Translations under genes and position numbers: made by a program
DNA from: a virus
DNA length: 64,000 bases
IMG/VR virus record: IMGVR_UViG_3300043424_000354
Location: 44,632 to 108,631 of that record
Strand: one strand, 5' to 3'
The notes under the pieces: generated by a model
What the model saw: only the letters and a program-made list of their open reading frames with translations
What the model was told of the DNA's origin: nothing
Databases searched by the model: none
Part shown: positions 20,495 to 27,611 of the stretch, piece by piece
Layout of the letters: each line of letters starts with the position of its first letter
Position numbering within the stretch: position 1 is the first letter of the stretch

Positions 20495-21433
20495 TTACGC
20501 CAGTCCGTATTTCTTTTTATAATGAGCAAATTTGTTTATTCTATCGGAAAGTCCATTCACCCCACCATTAACTGCTCTGGTAACTTTTTCAATATCACCC
20601 CATTGATTTCTTGGTCCAATATTTCTTGCGTTACCTTTAGCAAAAAACCAAACAACCGCAGCAGCGCCTGCCTCTTTCAATTGTAATAGTTCTGGAGTGC
20701 TGATTAGATCTTTACTGATATAATTTCCGCAAGCTCTGTAGTTTGCACGCCCTGTAATTTGAATGTATCCACGACCCATGTATTTCTTACCATCTCCTGG
20801 TTGGGTGTTGCCCAGATCTCTTCTACCTTCGTATCCGCTCTGCGCTTTGGTTGGACCCCAAATTTCTTTAAAGAATCTAAAGTTTCCGCTTTCATGCGCA
20901 CATTGCGCCATGATTGCTGCCTTTGCCATTTTACCCCAATTCTTCAAATTCTTTGGACCATTCGCCTCAAGATATTGCTCAAGATAACTTTCATAATCTT
21001 TTGCATTACCAGAAGGTTCAACGAAATCGCCCTTTACTCCACCTGTTCCTGAACCTACTGCATTATCGTTCGCGCCACCAGATCCGTCTTCAGGAGTACA
21101 ATCATTTGACGCCAATCCACCAGGAATAGAACCTACTGTTCCAAAGAACATCGGGTGCTGACCATTCTCGCCATCTGCAAAAAACCCAACAACCCAAGAA
21201 CCTTCTACTGCGCCAGTCGGCGACCAACCAACGCCAGATGAACCTGCTGAATTTGCTGGCATTACTGGCATCGCCCAAGGTAGATTTTCAGTTGGAAGTA
21301 ATTCTAGGTCTGCCGTATGATACCCAAGGATTCTAACTTTACATCTTCCTAATCTCAATGGATCATTTCTGTCTTCAACTGCTCCGAACCACCAATAAAA
21401 ATTTGGGTTATTATTCGAAATAAGATTGTCCAT
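20495..21433 (-). CDS. 5: Baseplate hub protein: gp5-type OB domain fused to a GH19-like lysozyme
   Basis: The start is set at 21433 (MDNLISNNNPNFYWWFG), one base after the preceding stop with AGGAG ten bases upstream; 312 residues. Residues ~8-115 match the gp5 N-terminal OB fold (FYWWFGAVEDRNDPL..GRCKVRI.GYHT, then ..LPWA.P). Residues ~160-312 look like a GH19 chitinase/lysozyme domain: A-x-x-A-Q-C-A-H-E-S-G-N-F with the candidate catalytic Glu, then K-Y-M-G-R-G-Y-I-Q-I-T-G-R-A-N-Y and a late N-G-G-x-N-G-L motif. T4 gp5 uses a T4L-type lysozyme, so the catalytic domain has been exchanged. It should degrade peptidoglycan during DNA injection. Confidence 0.85.
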   Translation of the reverse strand: MDNLISNNNPNFYWWFGAVEDRNDPLRLGRCKVRILGYHTADLELLPTENLPWAMPVMPANSAGSSGVGWSPTGAVEGSWVVGFFADGENGQHPMFFGTVGSIPGGLASNDCTPEDGSGGANDNAVGSGTGGVKGDFVEPSGNAKDYESYLEQYLEANGPKNLKNWGKMAKAAIMAQCAHESGNFRFFKEIWGPTKAQSGYEGRRDLGNTQPGDGKKYMGRGYIQITGRANYRACGNYISKDLISTPELLQLKEAGAAAVVWFFAKGNARNIGPRNQWGDIEKVTRAVNGGVNGLSDRINKFAHYKKKYGLA

Positions 21434-21434
21434 A

Positions 21435-22919
21435 TTATTGCGTCGCTCCTGCATCTTCTGTAACATCATATAACGGGAATGGATATGAGTCTTTTGCGAT
21501 TTCAACGAACATCTTATGCGATAATGGAGTGATTTGATGGTGAATCGCAGTGATCATATACAATCCAGAAATCAGCAGATCCCAAATAAATGGTTCCGCA
21601 GTGTTTTCTGGTTTTTCCCCTACTGATGGATAATAAAATTTAATAAGTTTACCGATTTCAATATCAGTTCTTCCTGGAACAGTCAATTGAATTCTCATTG
21701 TCGTTAGATCCAGTAAAGAACTAGTTCTTTGCGACACGAATGTTTCAGGATGGAGATCTACGGAATCTTCGGTAGAATCAAGCACTCCTGGATTTACTGT
21801 TGAAACGAACATCTTGCCTTCGCCAGATCTCATAACATTTATTGGGAACAGCATGTTATATTTTTTATCTTTATCTAAGGAAAACTTGGAATCCTTAGAA
21901 ATCTTATAATCTTCCATATGATTAATTTCGTTGAAATTAAAACCATGATCATATGTGTACGCCGTGTATTCCTTCTTCACCATATCAAAACTAAAGACTG
22001 TGCTGGCAAAGTGACCGAGATCTTGACTTTGAAGAATATCTAAGTTAGTTAAGAATTGAATTGCCTCAACAGTAGAGTATCCCTTGCTAAGTGCAGAGGT
22101 TGTTTGTAGATTATCTAGATTGGGGTGGTAGACGTAATCCGCAAAAATATCATTTGCTTCTAGTTGAGAAACAATTAAACTTTCAATAGAGGTGAAATAA
22201 AACGCTTTAGTTGATTCAAAAAACAAGAATGTTGGCGACTTTAAGTTTGCACCAAGAGATCTTTTTGCCAACCAATTCATACAATGGATTGGACTCCACA
22301 TAGGAGGAACAAATGTAATATACGACTGGTGCGGAGTATCCGAAATAAACAGTGGAGTATTTTTTTCGCTCTTTTCTTGGAAAGAAGCAGGATCTTTTGT
22401 CGTAACAATTCTTGGGAGAGAAAGATAATCGGAGAAAATCTTATCTGCAAGTTCGTCTGTAGTTCCAGTAAACTTCTCACACACTCTTAGAATGTTATCG
22501 GCGGACGCTTCAACAGAACAGAAAAACAGTTGATAATATTGTTCTCTATCGTTGTTTAATTTTCTATCTTTGATTGCATAAACTGCAAATGACTTATGGA
22601 TTTTATTGAAAAAATCATCTTGCGCTGGAACTTCCTGAAATGGAGTTCTAACATTAATCGTAAGGATTTCATCTCCAAGGATCGGGGTTCTGCCAATCAA
22701 ATTGGTGGCATCTCTGATGACTACGCTGCCATGTAGAGTCGGGGAAAAGATATCCTCGTATAAATTCAATTCAACAAAGAATGGTTTAAGATCCAGCGCA
22801 ACTCCAGTAACCGTGTTAATGAATATTTCATCAATGATCACATCTCCTGGTTTTTGCAAACCACCAGATGCCAGATCTTTGTTGTTGGATGCTGCTTTAT
22901 CAGTCGGGGTATCTACCAT
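21435..22919 (-). CDS. 27: Baseplate hub protein, gp27-like
   Basis: 494 residues. The N-terminal half has the hub-protein pattern of beta segments (F-F-V-E-L-N-L-Y-E-D-I-F-S-P-T-L-x-G-x-V-x-I-x-D-A-x-N-L-I) followed by a Q-L-F-F-C-S-V-E-A segment. The C-terminal part, E-I-G-K-L-I-K-F-Y-Y-P-S and L-I-S-G-L-Y-M-I-T-A-I-H-H, resembles the gpD/gp27 tube-adapter domain. T4 gp27 trimers dock the gp5 spike, and here the gene lies directly upstream of the gp5 OB-lysozyme gene. It is longer than T4 gp27 (391). Assignment by pattern and synteny. Confidence 0.75.
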   Translation of the reverse strand: MVDTPTDKAASNNKDLASGGLQKPGDVIIDEIFINTVTGVALDLKPFFVELNLYEDIFSPTLHGSVVIRDATNLIGRTPILGDEILTINVRTPFQEVPAQDDFFNKIHKSFAVYAIKDRKLNNDREQYYQLFFCSVEASADNILRVCEKFTGTTDELADKIFSDYLSLPRIVTTKDPASFQEKSEKNTPLFISDTPHQSYITFVPPMWSPIHCMNWLAKRSLGANLKSPTFLFFESTKAFYFTSIESLIVSQLEANDIFADYVYHPNLDNLQTTSALSKGYSTVEAIQFLTNLDILQSQDLGHFASTVFSFDMVKKEYTAYTYDHGFNFNEINHMEDYKISKDSKFSLDKDKKYNMLFPINVMRSGEGKMFVSTVNPGVLDSTEDSVDLHPETFVSQRTSSLLDLTTMRIQLTVPGRTDIEIGKLIKFYYPSVGEKPENTAEPFIWDLLISGLYMITAIHHQITPLSHKMFVEIAKDSYPFPLYDVTEDAGATQ

Positions 22920-22921
22920 AA

Positions 22922-23434
22922 TTAACTACCAATTAATGTCATATAATTTGTTACAAATTCCGTTAAATATTTTGGTTCGAGAATGTTTATTTCGCGTTTA
23001 GCATCATTGAGTTCTTCTTCGTACTGAATATTTGTTACTTCTTCAATATCACCATTTGCTAGATCCGCAGCATCATAATCAACAATTAATTTGCTGTCAT
23101 CGGAAGTTCTATAATGGTGTGTTTCATAGATACCTGTTTCGCCATACTTTTTCTTAGCAAAAGAAAGCAAATCTGAATTGCTCATTGGCCATTCTTTTCT
23201 GACATCAACAATATCATTTATCGTGAGAATAACCCAGTGATAATCTGGTCTCTTGTAATACTTATCAGCAACTTGCTCGACAGTAAATCCGTCTGGTACT
23301 GTGATTGTTTGTAAGAATACAAGGTTTTTACCAAATCTATTAAGTGAAATTCTGCGGAAAATATCAGTAACAATTGTGCTTGCGCCTGGAGTTATTGTTG
23401 TTACTTGCAATTTAGGATACATAGAAAATAGCAT
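22922..23434 (-). CDS. 53: Baseplate wedge protein gp53
   Basis: 170 residues (T4 gp53 is 196). It contains the LysM-like core typical of gp53: V-E-Q-V-A-D-K-Y-Y-K-R-P-D-Y-H-W-V-I-L-T-I-N-D-I, preceded by R-F-G-K-N-L-V-F-L-Q-T. It ends with I-N-I-L-E-P-K-Y-L-x-E-F-V. The start overlaps the gp48 stop as TAATG, so translation is coupled. gp53 bridges wedges to the hub late in baseplate assembly. Confidence 0.85.
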   Translation of the reverse strand: MLFSMYPKLQVTTITPGASTIVTDIFRRISLNRFGKNLVFLQTITVPDGFTVEQVADKYYKRPDYHWVILTINDIVDVRKEWPMSNSDLLSFAKKKYGETGIYETHHYRTSDDSKLIVDYDAADLANGDIEEVTNIQYEEELNDAKREINILEPKYLTEFVTNYMTLIGS

Positions 23435-24744
23435 TAGAATCCTCCAACGATTCTGTCGGTTGTAAGTGTTTCCAATTCAGTAAACTGCATTCTAATAACT
23501 GCTTCGGTTGGGCAACCATTTGCGAATGTAGTAAAACCTTCCGATCCATAGTCAACAGTCATGTCCGTCAACGCACAGTTTGAGATCTTTCGCACGAAAT
23601 TATTTTCAGCACCTTTGTGATAGTAAATAATGAGAAACTCCGATGGATATGTTAGGAATAATCCTGTTTGACTTTTGGTTGGATGCATGTGCTTCAAAAA
23701 TGTTTCGATGATTCCTGGTTGCTCTTTTCTATTATCAGGATTTCCGAAAACTTGGATCGCTTCATTTTCGGTTCTTGGAGCAAATCTATAATCAAATCCA
23801 AACTTTCTGAATCCCATTGAACGAAATAACTGTTCTTTGTATGGATTTTCAACCTTCTTCGAGGTTGCTTGAATTACATTATCAAGTGAATCGAACCCTG
23901 CAACACCAGCAATCTTGCCAAGTTTTCTTAGGGCGTAATCGCCCAATTCACCACCACCTGTTGCCAGTTTTTCAAAATCAATGCCACCACCACTATTCAT
24001 GAAACTGTCAGCAGACATCTTACCTGACGCAACAGCGCCAACTAATCCACCAAGATCTGCAGTTTCCCAGTTTGCACTGTAACCATGCGTCACACGATCA
24101 GTGACGTGAAGAACAATTTCAGCATCACCAAATACCAGTCTTTGCTCACCAGCGACTGCCGACATTCCTATTCCAGTTGCTCCGCCAATGGCACCACCTA
24201 CTACGCCTCCAGCAACACCTCCGAGAGCTGCTGCGCCCTTCTCAACAAAGATCTTAGACAGCATCGCTTTAACCCCGAGCGATCCACCAGTTGGTGTTTT
24301 TGATGACCCTGTTTGCTGCCCACCATTCTTCAATAGATTTGCGCCGATATTGGCACCTGCTGCTGCACCAATTGTGGCACCAATTATTGCGCCCGCAGTT
24401 CCAGCGGCTGCATCACCATTTTCTGGGTCTGCGCGATTCTGATCGGATTGATCAAAAACAACACCTTTCCCTGAAGATAGAAGATTCTTTCCAAGGTCTG
24501 TCCCTTCTCTAACTAGAGGATAGAAGACAACATAATGCGGTAATTCTTGCGATCCAACATCAGTAGGATACCGCAAACTAATAGTGGTATTATCCGTCTG
24601 TAGCGGATCCGCGTTTTGAGAAATAAATTTATCTCTATTAAATCTGCTCTCTTTTTTTGGATCTGGTGCTTTTGTTGGAGCCGCAGGTGCGGTTGTTCCA
24701 GGAGCAGGAGTTTGAGTTGGTGGCGCAGGTGCTTGGGTTGCCAT
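23434..24744 (-). CDS. 48: Baseplate tail-tube cap protein, gp48-like
   Basis: 436 residues. A Pro/Ala/Thr-rich N-terminus (residues 1-30) and a large Gly/Ala-rich glycine-zipper insert (residues ~110-210, with G-A-x-x-G-A-x-x-G repeats) flank a tube-fold core. The C-terminal ~150 residues carry the gp48 signature: F-x-Y-x-F-A-P-R, F-L-K-H-M-H-P, Y-P-S-E-F-x-I-x-Y-Y-H, then D-Y-G-x-x-G-F-x-T-F-x-x-G-x-P-T, M-x-F-T-E-L-E-T-L-T. It sits on top of the hub and starts tube assembly. The Gly-zipper insert is absent from T4 gp48 as I recall it and could insert into membrane. Confidence 0.8.
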   Translation of the reverse strand: MATQAPAPPTQTPAPGTTAPAAPTKAPDPKKESRFNRDKFISQNADPLQTDNTTISLRYPTDVGSQELPHYVVFYPLVREGTDLGKNLLSSGKGVVFDQSDQNRADPENGDAAAGTAGAIIGATIGAAAGANIGANLLKNGGQQTGSSKTPTGGSLGVKAMLSKIFVEKGAAALGGVAGGVVGGAIGGATGIGMSAVAGEQRLVFGDAEIVLHVTDRVTHGYSANWETADLGGLVGAVASGKMSADSFMNSGGGIDFEKLATGGGELGDYALRKLGKIAGVAGFDSLDNVIQATSKKVENPYKEQLFRSMGFRKFGFDYRFAPRTENEAIQVFGNPDNRKEQPGIIETFLKHMHPTKSQTGLFLTYPSEFLIIYYHKGAENNFVRKISNCALTDMTVDYGSEGFTTFANGCPTEAVIRMQFTELETLTTDRIVGGF

Positions 24745-24749
24745 CTTCG

Positions 24750-24757
24750 AATAAATA
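24750..24757 (+). promoter_or_regulatory. Possible late promoter AATAAATA for gp4
   Basis: A one-mismatch late box on the plus strand in the 45-bp divergent gap. Predicted start near 24763 leaves about 27 nt before the gp4 ATG. Confidence 0.4.
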
Positions 24758-24782
24758 TCCTATTAAACAGAGATTATTGGAA

Positions 24783-24790
24783 TATTTATA
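24783..24790 (-). promoter_or_regulatory. Late promoter TATAAATA for the gp48-gp53 operon
   Basis: A perfect late box on the minus strand. Predicted initiation near 24777 gives a 33-nt leader before the gp48 start at 24744. Together with 24750-24757 it makes a compact divergent late promoter pair. Confidence 0.6.
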
Positions 24791-25248
24791 TGGGTTACGG
24801 TAAGGATACATTGAAAGGTGTGTATAAAATACAGAACCCCAAAAAATATATAGGTAATCCGAACAATATTATTTATCGCTCCAGTTGGGAACTGAAGTTT
24901 ATGAAGTGGTGCGATAATAATCCAAATATATTGGAGTGGGGGTCTGAAGAGTTACCCATTCCTTATGTTTCTCCTTTAGATAATCGTGTGCACAGATATT
25001 TCGTGGATTTTTATATCAAGGTTCAAGAAAAAAGTGGTGTTGTAAAGAAGTATCTAGTGGAGGTGAAACCGCAGAAGTTTACACAAGAACCCAAGATTCC
25101 TACTAGGAAAACAAAGAAGTTCCTTCAGGAAGTTATGCAATGGGGTGTAAACCAAGCAAAGTGGAAATTTGCTACTGAATTTTGTGAAGATAGAGGATGG
25201 AAATTCATTATCCTGACTGAGAAAGAGTTGGGTATCACTAATAAATAA
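24790..25248 (+). CDS. 4: Head completion protein gp4
   Basis: The ATG at 24790 gives MGYGKDTLKG...; 152 residues, matching T4 gp4 (150). Upstream in-frame codons run into the gp48 N-terminus and are not used. The family pattern is visible: Y-G-K-D-x-L-x-G-x-Y-x-I-x-N-P-x-K-Y-x-G, R-S-S-W-E-L-K-F-M-K-W-C-D, a W-x-S-E-E-x-x-I-P-Y-x-x-P, H-R-Y-F-V-D-F, and L-V-E-V-K-P. The E...D...E-V-K arrangement fits the nuclease-like fold ascribed to gp4. It completes the portal neck so tails can join. Confidence 0.92.
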   Translation: MGYGKDTLKGVYKIQNPKKYIGNPNNIIYRSSWELKFMKWCDNNPNILEWGSEELPIPYVSPLDNRVHRYFVDFYIKVQEKSGVVKKYLVEVKPQKFTQEPKIPTRKTKKFLQEVMQWGVNQAKWKFATEFCEDRGWKFIILTEKELGITNK

Positions 25249-25262
25249 CAAGGAGAATTTCT

Positions 25263-25433
25263 ATGGCAAAGGCAAAATCGGGCGGTGGTTCGAACAAGGG
25301 ACAAAAGGTTTCCTTTACGAGTCAGAAAAAGGGTAAGACCACAATTGGTAATAACCCTGCATCAATTAAGTTTTCCACAATGAACAAGCGCAAACGTGCG
25401 AACTATAAAGCATACAGAGGACAAGGTAGATAA
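25263..25433 (+). CDS. Small lysine-rich protein of unknown function
   Basis: 56 residues starting at 25263 behind an AAGGAG site. It is strongly basic (Lys/Arg/Gly-rich) with no acidic residues that I can see and a C-terminal N-K-R-K-R-A-N-Y-K-A-Y-R-G-Q-G-R. It lies between gp4 and the next neck/tail-region gene, whose TTG start directly abuts its stop. It could bind DNA or act in head completion. The family is unknown to me. Confidence 0.6.
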   Translation: MAKAKSGGGSNKGQKVSFTSQKKGKTTIGNNPASIKFSTMNKRKRANYKAYRGQGR

Positions 25434-26006
25434 TTGGCAAATCCGTTTCAGAGACTTCGCGCCAAGGCAGGTGATGGACAAAAGTCCATGGATTGGTATA
25501 TGAACAACGTGAAAAACCTCGTTGGCGCGAGGTTGTCTCAGAGTAGCGTAATGAAATCAGATATTGGAGAATTAAAAACCAATATCGAAATCGGTTCAAT
25601 GTATCTCTATTTCTACGATCCTAAGTTGAAGGACGAGTTACCGTTTTACGATACATTCCCGTTGGTTTTGCCATTCGGTCCTGCGCCAGGAGGATTTTAT
25701 GGAATTAACCTTCACTATCTACCGTACATGATCAGAGCGCAAGTTCTCGGAGAATTGCTTGATTATAAAACAACAAAGACGTATTCAGAAACAACTAAAC
25801 TGAGAATGTCGTATAACCTATTGAACAATCTGAAGAATGCTAATGAAGTCAAACCTTGCATCAAGCATTATTTGTCTAATCATGTAAATTCACAATTCAT
25901 GAAAATTAATCCTGAAGACTGGCAAGCAGCAATCTTTCTGCCGATCGAAAGTTTCGTTGGTGCCACGAAGGAGCAAGTATTCAGAGATTCTAGGAGCAAA
26001 TTCTAA
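25434..26006 (+). CDS. Conserved T4-like protein of the gp4 region, function unknown
   Basis: 190 residues with a TTG start at 25434, immediately after the previous stop. The alternative Met at codon 19 would cut the conserved N-terminus. The core contains I-G-S-M-Y-L-Y-F-Y-D-P-K-L-K-D-E-L-P-[FY]-Y-D-T, then F-P-L-V-L-P-F-G, and ends with W-Q-A-A-I-F-L-P-x-E-x-F. I recall this pattern from marine T4-like phages next to gp4 and gp19/54 genes. T4 places gp2 (DNA end protector) by gp4, but I cannot show homology. It overlaps the next gene by one base. Confidence 0.65.
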   Translation: MANPFQRLRAKAGDGQKSMDWYMNNVKNLVGARLSQSSVMKSDIGELKTNIEIGSMYLYFYDPKLKDELPFYDTFPLVLPFGPAPGGFYGINLHYLPYMIRAQVLGELLDYKTTKTYSETTKLRMSYNLLNNLKNANEVKPCIKHYLSNHVNSQFMKINPEDWQAAIFLPIESFVGATKEQVFRDSRSKF

Positions 26007-26740
26007 TGGCGATTAAAGCAGCGCACGGTTTCCAAGATTTCCTTTCTCAAGTAAAAGGTATCTCTGGTAAAAATGGAGACTTTGCAAGATCAAATAGATT
26101 CGAAGCAGTGTTTTCACTACCTAGTTGTATGTCTTCCCACAGAGTTTCAGGAGGCGAAACATCAAGACTGATTTCTTTATTCGTCGAAGATGCAATCATT
26201 CCAGGGACTTTAGTTGGAACGAGACCATTTAGAATCAATAATTTGAACGAACAAAGAGCAAATGTTATTGATTTTGGCGGCGACTCAATTAGTTTTACAT
26301 TTCTAATCGATACTACATGGTCTGCTAAAGATTTCTTCGGTGATTGGATGCGTAACATGATTGACCCTGTATCGAGATATGTTATCTATCCAGCAGAATA
26401 TTATTCTACCATTGACCTGTATGCGTTAAATAGCAGAGACGAAAGAATTGTTCACTGGAAAATAATCGACGCATTCCCAAGATCGGTCGCCCCCGTATCA
26501 GTATCAAGCACCAATGCACAGGTTCTTCGTTTGCCTGTGACATTTGCATACAAGAAATGGCAGGTAATCAGCGCGTATACTCCTGCTGGAACAGAATACA
26601 GCACAACAAGTCAAGATCCAACGACAATCGATCCAGAATTTGGTTACGACGAATCCGCAAACTTCGGCGAAGATTTTGACGGACAAGATCTATACTTTGA
26701 CGACACAACAGGCGACTTGACTGAATTTGAAGATACTTAA
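26006..26740 (+). CDS. Tail-tube-fold protein (tube initiator gp54 or tube gp19 type)
   Basis: 244 residues. The N-terminal ~190 residues show the tail-tube pattern: A-R-S-N-R-F-E-A-V-F-S-L-P, V-E-D-A-x-I-P-G, then I-S-F-T-F-L-I-D, D-W-M-R-N-M-I-D-P and V-x-x-W-K-I-I-D-A-F-P-x-S-V-x-P. The last ~50 residues are strongly acidic (Asp/Glu/Thr), perhaps a disordered tail. In T4, gp19, gp48 and gp54 share this fold. Its place beside the gp26-like and tape-measure genes favours gp54, the tube initiator, but gp19 cannot be excluded without seeing the rest of the genome. Confidence 0.75.
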   Translation: MAIKAAHGFQDFLSQVKGISGKNGDFARSNRFEAVFSLPSCMSSHRVSGGETSRLISLFVEDAIIPGTLVGTRPFRINNLNEQRANVIDFGGDSISFTFLIDTTWSAKDFFGDWMRNMIDPVSRYVIYPAEYYSTIDLYALNSRDERIVHWKIIDAFPRSVAPVSVSSTNAQVLRLPVTFAYKKWQVISAYTPAGTEYSTTSQDPTTIDPEFGYDESANFGEDFDGQDLYFDDTTGDLTEFEDT

Positions 26741-26757
26741 AATTAATGGAGTAAATT

Positions 26758-27444
26758 ATGGCATTACCTACAATAGCAGTACCAACATTTGACGTTGAAA
26801 TTTATTCAACAAAACAAACTGTTGAAATGAGACCTTTCTTAGTGAAGGAAGAAAAACTACTCATCATGGCATCTGAATCTGGTGAGAAAGAGAATATGAT
26901 TCGCGCAATGCAGCAAGTAATCAATTCTTGTTCAGAAGGTAAGATTGAGGCGGAAAGACTACCATTCTTCGATCTACAGAACATTTTTATTAAATTGAGA
27001 TCACAATCTATCGGTAACGAATCTGAATTTAATCTTATTTGTGGAGAATGCGGACATAAGACTCCAACTTCTTTAAGTCTGGATGAAATAACATTGACCA
27101 TTTCTCCGGAACATACCAATAAGATCATGATTACTGACGATATTGGAGTTATCATGAAATATCCAACGTCTGATGTTTTGGCAAACGAAGATATGCCAAT
27201 CTTTGATTTAGTGGTATCGTGCGTGGATAAAATCTTCACACAGGATGAAATCCATGATTCTTCCGATTACACAAAGGAAGAACTGGAAGATTATATTGAC
27301 AAACTGACTAGCGAGCAGTTCGAAAAGATCGTTGAATTTTTCGTCACAGCACCAAAGGTGTTCCACAATATTGAATATACTTGCCCGAAATGTCAAACAG
27401 AAAACACGGTGGTTATTGATGGAGTAGAAAATTTTTTCGGTTAA
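26758..27444 (+). CDS. 26: Baseplate hub assembly protein, gp26-like
   Basis: 228 residues. The N-terminus (L-P-x-I-x-x-P-x-F, R-P-F-L-V-K-E-E-K-L-L-I-M-A-x-E-S-G) is the signature of gp26-type proteins that I recall from T4-like phages. Two C-x-x-C pairs, I-C-G-E-C-G near residue 97 and T-C-P-K-C near residue 212, probably form one zinc site. An acidic helical segment lies between them. T4 gp26 is needed for hub assembly. Position just before a 48-residue ORF and the tape measure suggests it works as, or with, a tail assembly chaperone. Confidence 0.8.
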   Translation: MALPTIAVPTFDVEIYSTKQTVEMRPFLVKEEKLLIMASESGEKENMIRAMQQVINSCSEGKIEAERLPFFDLQNIFIKLRSQSIGNESEFNLICGECGHKTPTSLSLDEITLTISPEHTNKIMITDDIGVIMKYPTSDVLANEDMPIFDLVVSCVDKIFTQDEIHDSSDYTKEELEDYIDKLTSEQFEKIVEFFVTAPKVFHNIEYTCPKCQTENTVVIDGVENFFG

Positions 27445-27464
27445 CCCTTTCTCATGACAACCTA

Positions 27465-27611
27465 ATGAATTTTTACAAAGTAAATTTCATTTTGATGCAC
27501 GAGCATAAATATAGTCTAACCGAATTAGAAAATATGATACCGTGGGAAAGGGAAGTATACATCGGGATGTTAATTACACATCTCAAAAAGAAAGCAGAGA
27601 ACCAGGATTAA
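27465..27611 (+). CDS. Small tail-assembly-chaperone-like protein
   Basis: 48 residues, ATG at 27465, stop TAA at 27609-27611 overlapping the tape-measure ATG as TAATG. The sequence has F-I-L-M-H-E-H-K-Y-S-L-T-E-L-E-N-M-I-P-W-E, a pattern I associate with short chaperone proteins preceding tape-measure genes in phages (a helix with S-L-x-E-L-x-x-M-x-x-W-E). Translation coupling to the tape measure supports this. A programmed frameshift with the gp26-like gene is not evident: 20 bases separate them. Confidence 0.7.
   Translation: MNFYKVNFILMHEHKYSLTELENMIPWEREVYIGMLITHLKKKAENQD

Noticed and set aside
27542-27610. Extended N-terminus of the tape measure from 27542
   Set aside because: Would run through the 48-residue chaperone-like gene; the TAATG overlap at 27611 is the better start.
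26758-27611. Programmed -1 frameshift joining the gp26-like and 48-residue proteins
   Set aside because: Twenty bases and a stop separate them, and no slippery heptamer lies near the gp26 stop in the right frame.
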